Translations under genes and position numbers: made by a program
Part shown: positions 16,993 through 25,975 of the stretch, in pieces
Layout: each line of letters starts with the position of its first letter
Numbering within the stretch: the stretch's first letter is position 1
NCBI GenBank assembly: GCA_963838495.1
Contig: CAWIRC010000001.1
Location: forward strand, 2,914,001 to 2,978,000
Origin: JBEKIK01 sp963838495
GTDB taxonomy: Bacteria > Planctomycetota > Planctomycetia > Pirellulales > Thermoguttaceae
Direction of reading: 5' to 3'
Length of the DNA: 64,000 nucleotides
The notes under the pieces: model-generated
What the model saw: only the letters and a program-made list of their open reading frames with translations
The model's database searches: none
Told to the model about the DNA's origin: nothing

Positions 16993-18513
16993 ATGACATT
17001 ATACCGAAGACTAAAGCAAGTAGTGTTCTTCGCTTTTAGCATGGCGGCAATCGCTTCGGGTTGTACGTCAATACCGTCGCCGCCGCCGGGCAAGGGGCAA
17101 ACCGCGGCAAATAAGCCCCCCACTTCCGATAATGTTACTGAAAATTCCGATTCCGGATGGCTTTTCCGTTCGCTGACCGGGCAAAACGCCAAGGGAAACG
17201 AAACGGCCCAAGCCGCTTCACAGCCGAATTCAACAGCCGGCGTTTCGCCCAATCAAACTCCGGCCGCTAATCCAGGATCTCCGCAAGGCGTAGTCCAGGC
17301 CTCCGTGCTTCAGCCCGGCCCGTCGGCCGGTGTTTTTCCAGCCTCGCCGGTAGTGGGCACGGTGGCGTCGGAAGCGATCGGGGAAGACGACACGGGCAAA
17401 TTTCCCGTGTCAGTGTTGCCTCCCCAGCCGCAGGCGCCCACTGCGCCGCCGCAAATTCTGCCCGATCCCCCGCCCACCCCGGCCTCGATGACCGATCCGA
17501 TGAAGGACAAGGACGAGGATTTCTGGTCAAAGCTCGCCCCGGAAAACGTGTGGAAGGGCATTAAAAAGGCCGCGGGCTACGGCCCGAACGAGAGCATCGC
17601 CCGGGCGGCCTTTAAAGAAGGCCGGGACTTGTTCCTGCAAAAAAAATACGCCGAAGCCGCGGAAAAATTCGGCACCGCCGCCGACCGCTGGCCCGATACG
17701 CCCCTGGAAGAAGACGCCTTGTTCATGCTGGGCGAGAGCCAGTTCTTCTCGGACCAGTATTCCAAGGCCCACGACACCTACGCCCTGCTTTTGAAAAAAC
17801 ACACTAACTCCCGGCACCTGGACACCGCCGTGCAGCGCGAGTTCGCCATAGGGCGGTACTGGGAACGATTGGACGTTTATCAACACAAGTATACGCTTAC
17901 GCCCAACCTGACCGACAAGAGCCGGCCTATGTTCGACACCTTCGGCTATGCCGTTGCGGCCTTTCAAAACGTGCGCCTGTACGATCCCACCGGCCCCTTG
18001 GCCGACGACAGCGTGATGGCCACTGCCATCGCTTATTTCCAGCGCGGGCTGTACGAGAGCGCGGCCGAGAATTTCGACGTGCTGAGAAAGGAATATCCCA
18101 ACAGCAAATTCCAAAAGGACGCCCATCTCCTGGGATTGCAGGCCAAGATGCGGGTTTACCAGGGCAAGTTTTACGATCCCACCGCCCTGAACGAGGCGGG
18201 CGAGATAACAGACCAACTGCTGACCCAATACAACTCGCAATTGGGAAAGGAACAAGAGCATGTAACCAGGGCCCGCAGGCAAATCCTCGAAGAAAAGGCC
18301 AACCGCGACTTCGCCATGGGACAATACTACGAAAACCACAAGTATTACGGGTCGGCGCGGATGTATTATCAGGATCTCATTCAGAAATATCCTTCCACCG
18401 AAAAGGCCAAGGACGCCCGGGAAAGGCTCGACGCCATCAAGGGCCTGCCCGACGTGCCCGTGAACTACTTTAAATGGCTGACCGATGTGTTCCCATCGGG
18501 TAAAAAATCGTAA
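16993..18513 (+). CDS. BamD/YfiO-like TPR outer-membrane lipoprotein
   Basis: This is a 506-residue lipoprotein. The N-terminal hydrophobic stretch ends in the lipobox ASGC (about residue 24). A Pro/Ala/Gln-rich low-complexity linker runs to about residue 170. TPR-type repeats resembling BamD then follow (FKEGRDLFLQKKYAEAAEKF; LFMLGESQFFSDQYSKAHDTY; FAMGQYYENHKYYGSARMYY). BamD works with BamA in beta-barrel insertion. The next gene is an LptE-like lipoprotein only 5 bases on, which fits an outer-membrane biogenesis operon. The protein is about twice the length of E. coli BamD, so the exact role is inferred. Confidence 0.75.
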   Translation: MTLYRRLKQVVFFAFSMAAIASGCTSIPSPPPGKGQTAANKPPTSDNVTENSDSGWLFRSLTGQNAKGNETAQAASQPNSTAGVSPNQTPAANPGSPQGVVQASVLQPGPSAGVFPASPVVGTVASEAIGEDDTGKFPVSVLPPQPQAPTAPPQILPDPPPTPASMTDPMKDKDEDFWSKLAPENVWKGIKKAAGYGPNESIARAAFKEGRDLFLQKKYAEAAEKFGTAADRWPDTPLEEDALFMLGESQFFSDQYSKAHDTYALLLKKHTNSRHLDTAVQREFAIGRYWERLDVYQHKYTLTPNLTDKSRPMFDTFGYAVAAFQNVRLYDPTGPLADDSVMATAIAYFQRGLYESAAENFDVLRKEYPNSKFQKDAHLLGLQAKMRVYQGKFYDPTALNEAGEITDQLLTQYNSQLGKEQEHVTRARRQILEEKANRDFAMGQYYENHKYYGSARMYYQDLIQKYPSTEKAKDARERLDAIKGLPDVPVNYFKWLTDVFPSGKKS

Positions 18514-18518
18514 AAAAC

Positions 18519-19139
18519 ATGCGGAATTCAACGTCACTGCTGTTTGCCTGGTTCCCACGCTCTGCGTGGGAACGAGGAAGATATAGAGCGTGGGAACGAG
18601 GAAAACATAGTGTGCGCGAGGGAGGGTTGTTGTTTTTTCTCCTGCTGTCAATTACCCTGCTTGGCGGCTGTGCTGCATACCAGGTCGGCAACCAATCGCT
18701 CTACCCCCTGGAAATCCGCACGGTTTACGTGCCCATGTTCGAATCGGCCAGTTTCCGCCCCTACCTGGGCGAAAGGCTGACCGAAGCCGTGGACAAAGAA
18801 ATCGAGTTGAAAACCCCTTACAAGGTCGTATCCGATCCCAACGCCGACAGCACCCTGTCCGGGCGCATCGTCCAGGAAGGCAAAGAGGTTTTAATCGGCT
18901 CGCGCGTGGGCGATCCCCGCGAAATCCAGGTAAACATCCATGTGTTGGTGAGTTGGGTCGATCGGCAGGGCCGGCTGCTCCGCGAATCTTCCACCGTGCC
19001 GTTGCCAAACGAACTGGTCGATATCCAGGGCACGGGCGACCTCGTGCCCGAGGTTGGCCAGTCCGTTGAAGTCGCCCAGCAAGAGGCCATCCAGCGCGTG
19101 GCCACGCAGATCGTTTCCCTCATGGAAAAACCGTGGTAA
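18519..19139 (+). CDS. lptE: LptE-like LPS-assembly lipoprotein
   Basis: This is a 206-residue lipoprotein with lipobox LGGC near residue 51 followed by the LptE-type AAYQVGNQSLYPLEIRTVYV start. It would support LptD in placing LPS in the outer leaflet. The first 30 codons are derived from two copies of the CGTTCCCACGC palindrome (18553-18605), giving the peptide WFPRSAWERG and YRAWERG before the hydrophobic signal segment. A GTG at 18612 would start after the repeat, and either start is possible. The gene is tightly coupled to the BamD-like gene. The kdtA gene at 51.6 kb supports LPS production. Confidence 0.75.
   Translation: MRNSTSLLFAWFPRSAWERGRYRAWERGKHSVREGGLLFFLLLSITLLGGCAAYQVGNQSLYPLEIRTVYVPMFESASFRPYLGERLTEAVDKEIELKTPYKVVSDPNADSTLSGRIVQEGKEVLIGSRVGDPREIQVNIHVLVSWVDRQGRLLRESSTVPLPNELVDIQGTGDLVPEVGQSVEVAQQEAIQRVATQIVSLMEKPW
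18553..18605. repeat. GTTCCCACGCTCTGCGTGGGAACG palindrome, two copies inside lptE
   Basis: One complete palindrome and a half-length copy, both keeping GCGTGGGAACGAGG, lie inside the 5' part of the LptE-like gene. They are read in frame as FPRSAWERG-type peptide. Confidence 0.8.
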
Positions 19140-19150
19140 ATTTAAAAGGG

Positions 19151-19257
19151 GTATGTAGTATGTGGTAGGTAGCAGGTAGAATTCTTATGGCCCTATCGGA
19201 CTGACAACAAAACATATAAATAGAAAACTACCTACTACATACTACCTACCACATACT
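19151..19257. repeat. GTAGTATGTGGTAGGTAG inverted repeat pair
   Basis: The left arm (19151-19179) is the reverse complement, unit by unit, of the right arm (19228-19256), enclosing about 48 bases. Together they could form a large hairpin between lptE and folP. No promoter is evident. Confidence 0.75.
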
Positions 19258-19262
19258 TATCC

Positions 19263-20126
19263 ATGATTCCCGCCGAGTTGAAAGTTTCGGACCGCTGGAA
19301 ACTTCGCAGCAAGACCTTGCTGGTGGGGCGGATTCCGCTCGTGATGGGCGTTGTTAACGTCACGCCTGACAGTTTTTCCGACGGCGGACTGTATCTTGAA
19401 GCGGACAAGGCGGTAGAGCACGGTTTGAAGCTGGCCGCCGCAGGGGCCGATATCCTGGACGTGGGCGGGCAGAGCACGCGGCCCGGCGTCCGGCCCATCG
19501 GCGCCCAGGAGGAAATCGATCGCGTCCTGCCGGTCGTTAGCGAGCTTTGCCGGATTTCACCCGTACCCGTTTCGATCGATACGTTCAATCCCGGGGTGGC
19601 CGAAGAGGCATTAATCGCCGGCGTAGAGGCGGTCAACGACATTACGGCCTTTGCCCAGCCGGAAATGATCGCCCTGGCCGTTTCCAGCGGGTGCGGCGTT
19701 TGCGCCATGCACATGCAAGGCACCCCTCAAACAATGCAGGACAACCCGCATTACAAGGACGTAGTGGCCGAGGTGCTGGAGTTCCTCCGCCTGCGGCGCG
19801 ACGTGCTTATGGCCGCCGGAGTGGAGCAGGCCCGCATCGCCCTGGACCCGGGCATCGGCTTCGGCAAAACCAGGGAGCACAATATCGCCTTGATGTCCAG
19901 TGCCTGGCGCTTTCATGCACTGGATTGTCCGGTGCTCGTGGGCCATTCCCGCAAACGCTTTATCGGCCAAACGCTGGGGGCCCAACAATCCGAGTCTGAT
20001 CCGCTGCCCGGCACCATCGGCGCGGCCCTGGCCCTTGCCCGGCAAGGTGTGCAAATCATCCGCGTTCACGACGTCGAGGCCGTTCGCCACGCACTGCTCC
20101 TGTTCGAGGCCTGTGGGGGATTGTAA
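19263..20126 (+). CDS. folP: dihydropteroate synthase
   Basis: This is a 287-residue TIM-barrel enzyme joining p-aminobenzoate to 6-hydroxymethyl-dihydropterin diphosphate in folate synthesis. Both family signatures are clear: VMGVVNVTPDSFSDGG (residues about 26-41) and ILDVGGQSTRPG (about 64-75). The pterin/PABA-site segments DPGIGFGKTREHN and GHSRKRFIG are also present. The ATG at 19263 follows the repeat pair. The length is normal and nothing is missing. Confidence 0.96.
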   Translation: MIPAELKVSDRWKLRSKTLLVGRIPLVMGVVNVTPDSFSDGGLYLEADKAVEHGLKLAAAGADILDVGGQSTRPGVRPIGAQEEIDRVLPVVSELCRISPVPVSIDTFNPGVAEEALIAGVEAVNDITAFAQPEMIALAVSSGCGVCAMHMQGTPQTMQDNPHYKDVVAEVLEFLRLRRDVLMAAGVEQARIALDPGIGFGKTREHNIALMSSAWRFHALDCPVLVGHSRKRFIGQTLGAQQSESDPLPGTIGAALALARQGVQIIRVHDVEAVRHALLLFEACGGL

Positions 20127-20538
20127 TTTTTTGGATCTCAGCCGAGGGGCAGATTGTTAATCCCTGTAGGTGCCACTGGCTCTGCCAGTGGATCGCCGAG
20201 TATATAAAGTAGATGGCCGGTATTGTAAATCAGTCGGATGTAATTATTCCTCTACGCCTTTCTTTATTTACCCACGTACAATCTAACAATTAAATATCCA
20301 CAACACTGGCAAAGCCAGTGGCACATAATTTTCGCTTTTTGCTATTGTCACACGCGCGCTAAAAGCTAGTGTTAAATTTCGAGCAAGAACGTAAATCTAT
20401 GCCTTATAAGAAGTTATGTCCACAATGCTTTTTCCGGAGTTTTCTAAATCGCCGTTGACTTTCGGGGGCTATTAAGAGATACTTCCTAGGCGGAATTATC
20501 TGTCCGCCCTTATCTAAATATCTACTCCGGCTGGTTGT
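20127..20538. repeat. non-coding spacer with GCCACTGGC palindromes
   Basis: This 412-base gap holds no gene. GCCACTGGCTCTGCCAGTGG lies at about 20170-20189, and an inverted counterpart ACACTGGCAAAGCCAGTGGCAC is at about 20302-20323. The rest is AT-rich and unassigned. Confidence 0.6.
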
Positions 20539-21813
20539 ATGGCAACAAGTGAATCGAACAGTTTGTACGAATATTGTCTCAGCGTGGCTGGGCGGGCCAA
20601 GCAGGCGGCCGAGGAGTTGGTCGATGCCAGCGGGGCGCAAAAACGCGAGTGGCTGTACCGCTCGGCGCGGCTGCTGGCCGAACGGTCGGTGGCCTTGGCC
20701 GAGGCCAATCGGATCGACATTGCCAAGGCGCCGGATTTCGGGCTGACCGATGCGGCCGTGGACCGGCTGCGGCTTACACCCGAGCGGATCACGGCCATGG
20801 CCAAGGCCTTGGAAGAGGTGGCCCAGTTGCCCGAGCCGATAGGGGAGATTATTTCCTCGTCGATCCGGCCCAACGGCCTGGAGGTGCAAAAGGTCCGAGT
20901 ACCCTTGGGAGTTATCTTTTTTATATACGAATCGCGGCCGAACGTGACGGCCGACGCCGCCTCGCTGTGCGTGAAGGCGGGCAATGCGGTAATTCTTCGC
21001 GGCGGCAAAGAGGCCATACACTCGAACATGGCGATAGCCGAGATCCTTTCGGAGGCGGCGGCCGACGCCCGGCTGCCCGCCGACGCCGTCCAACTACTGC
21101 AAACTGCCGACCGCGAGGCGGTTGGTCATTTGCTGCGCATGCCGCAGTACATCAACCTATGCATTCCCCGCGGCGGCGAGAGCCTTATCCGCCGCGTGAG
21201 CGAAGAGGCCAAGATGCCGGTAATCAAGCACTTCGCCGGCAACTGCCACGTGTACCTGGACAAATCGGCCGACCCCGACATGGCCGAAAAAATAGTGATA
21301 AACGCCAAGTGCCAGCGGATGGGCGTGTGCAACGCGGCGGAGTCGCTTTTGGTGCACGCCGACGCGGCCGCCGCACTTTTGCCGCGCGTGGGCAAGGCCC
21401 TATTGGACCGAGGTATAGAAATCCGCGGCGACGAGACCGCCCGGCGACTGCTGCCCCAGGCCAAGGCGGCCACCGAGGACGATTACCGGGAAGAATACCT
21501 GGGGCCGATCATTTCGGTGAAGGTGGTCGATTCGCTGGAGGCCGCCATCGGGCACATCAACCATTATGGTTCCCAGCACACCGACGCCATAGTGACCAGC
21601 GATCTGAGCGCCGCCCGGCTGTTCGCGGCCCGGGTAGACAGCTCATCCGTGATGATCAACGCCAGCACGCGGTTTAGCGACGGTGGCGAATTCGGGCTGG
21701 GGGCGGAGATCGGCATCAGCACCGATAAATTCCACGCCCGCGGGCCATGCGGCATCAACGAATTGACGAGCTACAAATACGTTGTTTACGGGACGGGCCA
21801 GGTGCGGAATTAA
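20539..21813 (+). CDS. proA: gamma-glutamyl phosphate reductase
   Basis: This is a 424-residue NADPH-dependent reductase converting gamma-glutamyl phosphate to glutamate semialdehyde in proline synthesis. The aldehyde-dehydrogenase-like fold shows RVPLGVIFFIYESRPNVTAD near residue 120 and VKAGNAVILRGGKEA. The catalytic cysteine sits in CQRMGVCNAAESLLVHAD near residue 260. The C-terminal RFSDGGEFGLGAEIGISTDK and HARGPCGINELTSYKYVVYG motifs complete the match. No proB (glutamate 5-kinase) is adjacent. Confidence 0.96.
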   Translation: MATSESNSLYEYCLSVAGRAKQAAEELVDASGAQKREWLYRSARLLAERSVALAEANRIDIAKAPDFGLTDAAVDRLRLTPERITAMAKALEEVAQLPEPIGEIISSSIRPNGLEVQKVRVPLGVIFFIYESRPNVTADAASLCVKAGNAVILRGGKEAIHSNMAIAEILSEAAADARLPADAVQLLQTADREAVGHLLRMPQYINLCIPRGGESLIRRVSEEAKMPVIKHFAGNCHVYLDKSADPDMAEKIVINAKCQRMGVCNAAESLLVHADAAAALLPRVGKALLDRGIEIRGDETARRLLPQAKAATEDDYREEYLGPIISVKVVDSLEAAIGHINHYGSQHTDAIVTSDLSAARLFAARVDSSSVMINASTRFSDGGEFGLGAEIGISTDKFHARGPCGINELTSYKYVVYGTGQVRN

Positions 21814-21828
21814 TTAGCGGAATTAATT

Positions 21829-21930
21829 ATCAGTTGGGGCGGCAGTTCAACTGCCGCACCAACAAAAAACGGAAACCTTGGAACTGAAAACTATTTATCG
21901 AGGGGCGGGCGGTTTACCGCCCGCTTGGAT
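21829..21930. repeat. TTGGGGCGGCAGTTCAACTGCCGC palindrome
   Basis: One copy lies at about 21833-21863 between proA and fliM. Related copies are at 10023-10055, 51980-52013 (inside kdtA), 56797-56830 and 62244-62272 (inside the sialidase-like gene). A second, GC-rich hairpin, GGGGCGGGCGGTTTACCGCC, lies at about 21902-21925 just before fliM. Confidence 0.75.
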
Positions 21931-21932
21931 TT

Positions 21933-22973
21933 ATGTCCAGCGACGTTCTCAGCCAATTGGAAGTGGAAAATCTGCTTAACGCCATGAATACCGGCGGGCA
22001 AGCCCAGGCCGGGGAAGCGCAGCAGGCCGCCCCCGAGTTTCGCGGCGCAGCGCGGACTCCGCTCATGTACCGCGACAAGATCGTCACCTACGACTTTAAA
22101 CGCCCCGAACGCGTGGGCAAGGAGCAGATGCGGGCCCTGCACACCATGCACGAGGGATTCGGGCGGAACTTCGGCGCCGCGCTGTCCGCCCTGCTAAGAA
22201 CCATCGTCGAGGTGAAGCTTACCAGCGTGGACCAACTCACTTACAGCGAATTCGTGTTCAGCCTGGAAAATCCAACCTGCTTCAACCTGCTGAAGGCCGA
22301 GCCCCTGGAGGGCAATCTTATCCTGGACATCAATCCCTCGATACTTTATCCCATCATCGATCGCATGCTGGGCGGGGGCCGAGAGTCCGGCAATGCCGCC
22401 CGCCGGCCCCTGACCGAGATAGAATTGCGCCTGGTTTCGCGGATCACGGGCCTGTTTCTCCAGGAATTGCGGCACGCCTGGGAAAACGTGTTCGATTTGA
22501 AGCTCTCGGTGGTGCAGGTGGAAAGCAATCCGCAACTGGTGCAGATCGTTCCGCCCAACGAAGTCGTGGTGCTGATCAGCTTCGAGATTACGATCGGCGA
22601 TATACGGGGGATGATGAACCTTTGCATCCCATACAACTCCATCGAGCGGATCGGGGGCAACTTGTCGGCCAATACCTGGGTCACTTACGGCCACCGCCAG
22701 GCCACGCCCGAAAGCGTGGAACAAATCAGCCGGGCCGTGTGCACCTCCCAGGTGGAGCTGAACGTCCGCTTGGGGCAGACGCGGATTACGGCCAGCGAAC
22801 TTTTGAGCCTGCGCGTGGGGGACATAATCACCACGGCCAAGGACATTCACAGCCCGCTTCTGGTTTCCATCGAGGGGATACCCAAATTCCACGCCTCGCC
22901 CGGGGCTTTCAAGGGCCACAAGGCCATTCGCATAACAGACGCCATTAAAAACCCCACCGAAGCCCTGGAATGA
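21933..22973 (+). CDS. fliM: flagellar motor switch protein FliM
   Basis: This is a 346-residue C-ring protein that receives CheY-P and sets rotor direction. The N-terminus shows LSQLEVENLLNAM, the counterpart of the LSQxEIDxLL CheY-binding peptide. The CheC-like middle domain follows, with YDFKRPERVGKEQMRALHTMHEGF and LEGNLILDINPSILYPIIDRMLGG. A C-terminal SpoA domain has LGQTRITASELLSLRVGDII. It is complete in length. No other flagellar gene is in the window, so it lies apart from a flagellar cluster. Confidence 0.95.
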   Translation: MSSDVLSQLEVENLLNAMNTGGQAQAGEAQQAAPEFRGAARTPLMYRDKIVTYDFKRPERVGKEQMRALHTMHEGFGRNFGAALSALLRTIVEVKLTSVDQLTYSEFVFSLENPTCFNLLKAEPLEGNLILDINPSILYPIIDRMLGGGRESGNAARRPLTEIELRLVSRITGLFLQELRHAWENVFDLKLSVVQVESNPQLVQIVPPNEVVVLISFEITIGDIRGMMNLCIPYNSIERIGGNLSANTWVTYGHRQATPESVEQISRAVCTSQVELNVRLGQTRITASELLSLRVGDIITTAKDIHSPLLVSIEGIPKFHASPGAFKGHKAIRITDAIKNPTEALE

Positions 22974-23207
22974 TTTCTTTTCATATTCCCCCAGGGTTTT
23001 TTTCCGTCTGCCCTTAGGGTACAATGGCCGCACTGCGGATTAGTCCTGTTTACCCCTTTGGAATACATCCAGGCCGCATGTTGTTTTCCCCTAGTTTTTA
23101 ACCCCCCCGTATTCACGGAAGGCTAAATTCACAAGACCAAATTCACGGCATGCGGAATATCAATTCCAAGACACCAACAGATCATTAAAATAATAGTTGC
23201 ACGGAAA

Positions 23208-24218
23208 ATGATGAAAATCGGTCTGACATACGATCTGCGCCAGGATTATTTGGCCGAGGGCTATTCGGAAGAAGAGACCGCCGAGTTCGATCGGCCGGAC
23301 ACGATCGAGAGCATTGAATCGGCCTTGCAGGATTTGGGTTATCAAACCGACCGCATCGGAAGCGGCAAGCGATTGATCGATCGGCTGACCCGGGGCGAAC
23401 GTTGGGACCTGGTCTTTAACATTGCCGAGGGGTTGCACGGCACGGCCCGCGAGGCCCAGGTGCCGGCAATCCTCGATTTATTCCAAATTCCCTATACCTT
23501 TTCCGATCCCCTGACCATGACCATGGCCTTGCACAAGAACCTGGCCAAGACGATTGTGCGGCAGGCGGGCATACTCACGCCGGATTTTACCCTGGTCGAG
23601 CGGATGGAGGACGTGGACAAGGTCGATTTGCCCCTGCCGTGGTTTGTCAAGCCGGCGGCCGAGGGCACCAGCAAGGGCATATCGGCGGACTCGAAAATCG
23701 AAAACCGGCAGGCGCTGCGGCAGGCCTGTGAAACGTTACTCAGGCAGTTCCACCAGCCGGTAATGGTGGAAACCTATTTACCCGGCCGGGAGTTTACCGT
23801 CGGCCTGGCCGGCAGCGGCCGCAGGGCCGAGGTCCTCGGCACGCTGGAAGTCATTCTTCACCCCCATGCCGAGGCCGGTGTATACTCATATCGCAACAAG
23901 GAAGAGTGCGAAGATTTGGTATATTATAAATTGGTCCGACCGGAAAAGGACAAACAGGTGCGGGAGAGCGAAGAGATTGCGCTTGCGGTTTGGCGGATGT
24001 TGGGCTGCCGCGACGCGGGCCGGGTTGATTTGCGCTGCGACGCCCAAGGACGGCCGAACTTCATCGAGGCCAATCCCTTGCCAGGCCTGCACCCCAGGCA
24101 TTCCGATCTGCCGATTTTATGCACCTCGCTGGGAATCCCCTATGTCTCTTTAATCGAGCGGATCATACAATCGGCTTTTCAAAGAATAAATAACCATGCG
24201 AGTTGCAGTTCTTTATAA
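23208..24218 (+). CDS. D-Ala-D-Ala ligase-like ATP-grasp ligase
   Basis: This is a 336-residue ATP-grasp protein. The N-terminal pre-ATP-grasp domain (residues 1-95) contains DLVFNIAEGLHGTAREAQVP, typical of the Ddl family. The ATP-binding part includes LPWFVKPAAEGTSKGI, VMVETYLPGREFTVGL and the metal-binding DLRCDAQGRPNFIEANPLPGL near residue 290. It would join two amino acids or a similar acceptor through an acyl phosphate. The end overlaps the start of a second ATP-grasp gene by 23 bases, and a GNAT gene follows that, so the three probably form one pathway. Ordinary cell-wall Ddl function is uncertain because of this context. Confidence 0.85.
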   Translation: MMKIGLTYDLRQDYLAEGYSEEETAEFDRPDTIESIESALQDLGYQTDRIGSGKRLIDRLTRGERWDLVFNIAEGLHGTAREAQVPAILDLFQIPYTFSDPLTMTMALHKNLAKTIVRQAGILTPDFTLVERMEDVDKVDLPLPWFVKPAAEGTSKGISADSKIENRQALRQACETLLRQFHQPVMVETYLPGREFTVGLAGSGRRAEVLGTLEVILHPHAEAGVYSYRNKEECEDLVYYKLVRPEKDKQVRESEEIALAVWRMLGCRDAGRVDLRCDAQGRPNFIEANPLPGLHPRHSDLPILCTSLGIPYVSLIERIIQSAFQRINNHASCSSL

Positions 24219-25335
24219 CGCCGTTTCGCAGCAGGACACGATCGAAGATCTGGACGTCCTGGTCCAGGTTGACGTGGTCTCGCAGGCTTTGACGCGCTTG
24301 GGTCACGAACATTTCCCCCTGACATGCACCCTTGACTTGGACGCGTTGAAGGAAAAACTGCTTCAATTGCAGCCGGATATTGTTTTCAATCTGGTTGAAT
24401 CGCTGGGCGGCAACGACTCGCTGATTTATATGCCTCCCGCCGTACTGGGCACGCTGAATATGCCCTACACCGGGTCACCGGCCGAGTCGCTTTTTTTAAC
24501 CACGCATAAAATATTGGCCAAAGATCGACTCATCCGTGCCGGCCTGCCCACTCCTTATTGGATTGTCGAAGACACACTTGCCGGCCCCCGGCCAAGTATG
24601 GCGAAAAAACGCAGCCAGGCCCCCGGTGTATTCACCGGGGGCTAAACAAGACTGCCGGAAAACGGGCCAAAACCGCAGGCGGCCCTCACCCCGATGCTCT
24701 TCCAAAGGGAGAAGGGAGCGCCGGGCAATGGATCATCAAGGGTGTTTGGGAACAGGGCTCACGCGATATGGACGATGACGCAGTATTTACAGGCGACGGA
24801 GGAAGTTCATCGCCGCTTGCGGGAAAGGGTGGACCGCACCGGCCGGCCCGCCTTTGCCGAAGAGTACATCGAAGGCCGGGAGATCAACCTCGCCTTGTTG
24901 ACCGGTCCCGGCGGGGTGGAAGTGTTGCCGGCGACGGAGATCGATTTTTCCGCTTTTCCCGCCCATAAACCGCGGATCGTGGGGTACCTGGCGAAATGGC
25001 AGGCCAATTCCTTCGAATACAACAATACGCCCCATTGCTTCAACTTCGCCGCCTCGGACCGGCCGCTTCTCGATTGCTTGGAAGACCTGGCCCGGCAATG
25101 CTGGAGCCTGTTCATGCTTCGCGGCTGGGGCCGGGTGGATTTCCGCGTGGATCAACAGGGCCGGCCCTGGATCCTGGAGGTCAATGCCAATCCCTGCCTT
25201 TCGCCCGACGCCGGTTTTGCCGCGGCCTTGCAATGGGCGGGCATTGAATTCGACGCGGCCATAAAACGCATTACAGATGAAGCCAATGCGACTTTCATAA
25301 ATGTTCTTCCGCAAAGAAAAGTCTTCGAAATATGA
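24196..25335 (+). pseudogene. second ATP-grasp (Ddl-like) ligase, disrupted by two palindromic repeats
   Basis: The N-terminal part (MRVAVLYNAVSQQDTIEDLD; DIVFNLVESLGGNDSLIYMP) and the C-terminal catalytic part (EYIEGREINLALLTG; RVDFRVDQQGRPWILEVNAN) are both good ATP-grasp sequence, separated by a damaged stretch at about 24600-24790. The first frame stops at a TAA at 24643, directly after a perfect palindrome GCCCCCGGTGTATTCACCGG with its closing GGGC (24619-24642). A second repeat (CCTCACCCCGATGCTCTTCC-type) covers about 24681-24719. The conserved QWIIKGVWEQGSRDMDDDAV segment is read in another frame, and a further shift near 24780 returns to the first. As written it cannot make a full protein. 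Confidence 0.7.
24612..24720. repeat. two palindromic repeats inserted in the ATP-grasp gene
   Basis: Repeat 1 (24619-24642) matches the intergenic element at 50673-50695 (CTCCCGGTGAATACACCGGG). Repeat 2 (about 24681-24719) is a divergent copy of the CCTCACCCTCGGCCCCTCTC-type element also found inside dnaE at 38298-38332. Confidence 0.8.
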
Positions 25336-25853
25336 ACGCCCATCTGCAAGATCGGCAACCTCCGCCGCCGGTCGTTTTCCGCTGCGAAGCTCAATCCGAC
25401 GACAGGCATCGCGTGCGGGCGATCGTCTCTTCGACCGGCGTCTTCTCGCCCGTCGAGATCGAAGTGGCGGTCGAACTGCTCGATGATCGCCTGCAAAAAG
25501 GGCCGGCCAGCGAATATCGTTTCATCTTTGCCGAACAGGCCGGGCAAACGCTGGGCTATGCCTGCTACGGGCCGATACCGCTTACGGCGGCCTCCTACGA
25601 CCTGTATTGGATCGCGGTGGATAAAACCTTCCAGGGGCAAAAAATCGGGCAATTGCTCCTGGCCAAGTGCGAAGAACTCATCCGCGCGACCGGAGGCAGC
25701 CAAATCTACATCGAAACCTCCAACCGCACCCAGTACACACCCACGCGAAAATTCTATCTCCGCTCCGGCTACCGCCAGGAAGCGATGATAAAGGATTTTT
25801 ACGCCCCGGGCGACGATAAGGTGATTTACGTGAAGAAAGTGGTTAGTGGATAG
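25332..25853 (+). CDS. GNAT-family N-acetyltransferase
   Basis: This is a 173-residue acetyl-CoA-dependent acyltransferase. The GNAT core shows YDLYWIAVDKTFQGQKIGQL followed by LLAKCEELI, where the Q/R-x-x-G-x-I/V acetyl-CoA loop appears as QGQKIG. The YIETSNRTQYTPTRKFYLRSGY segment is typical of motif B. The ATG overlaps the stop of the ATP-grasp gene (ATGA), so it belongs to the same operon. A role modifying the product of the two ligases is inference. The C-terminus runs into a repeat cluster. Confidence 0.85.
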   Translation: MNAHLQDRQPPPPVVFRCEAQSDDRHRVRAIVSSTGVFSPVEIEVAVELLDDRLQKGPASEYRFIFAEQAGQTLGYACYGPIPLTAASYDLYWIAVDKTFQGQKIGQLLLAKCEELIRATGGSQIYIETSNRTQYTPTRKFYLRSGYRQEAMIKDFYAPGDDKVIYVKKVVSG

Positions 25854-25960
25854 TGGTTAGTGGATAGTGGTTAGTGGATAGTGTTTAGTGGTTAGTGGTT
25901 AGTGGTTAGAGCGAAATAGCAGGCGGTTTCGCGGTTTATTCATCATTCATCACTCTTTCT
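25847..25960. repeat. GTGGTTAGTGGATAGTG direct repeats
   Basis: Nine-base units GTGGTTAGT / GTGGATAGT are repeated at least six times from the GNAT stop codon to about 25907. A run of CATCATTCATCACTC units follows at 25937-25958. The complementary vocabulary (CACTAACCACTAACC) appears at 29858-29877 between tig and clpP. Confidence 0.75.
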
Positions 25961-25975
25961 CACACTAACCTCTAA

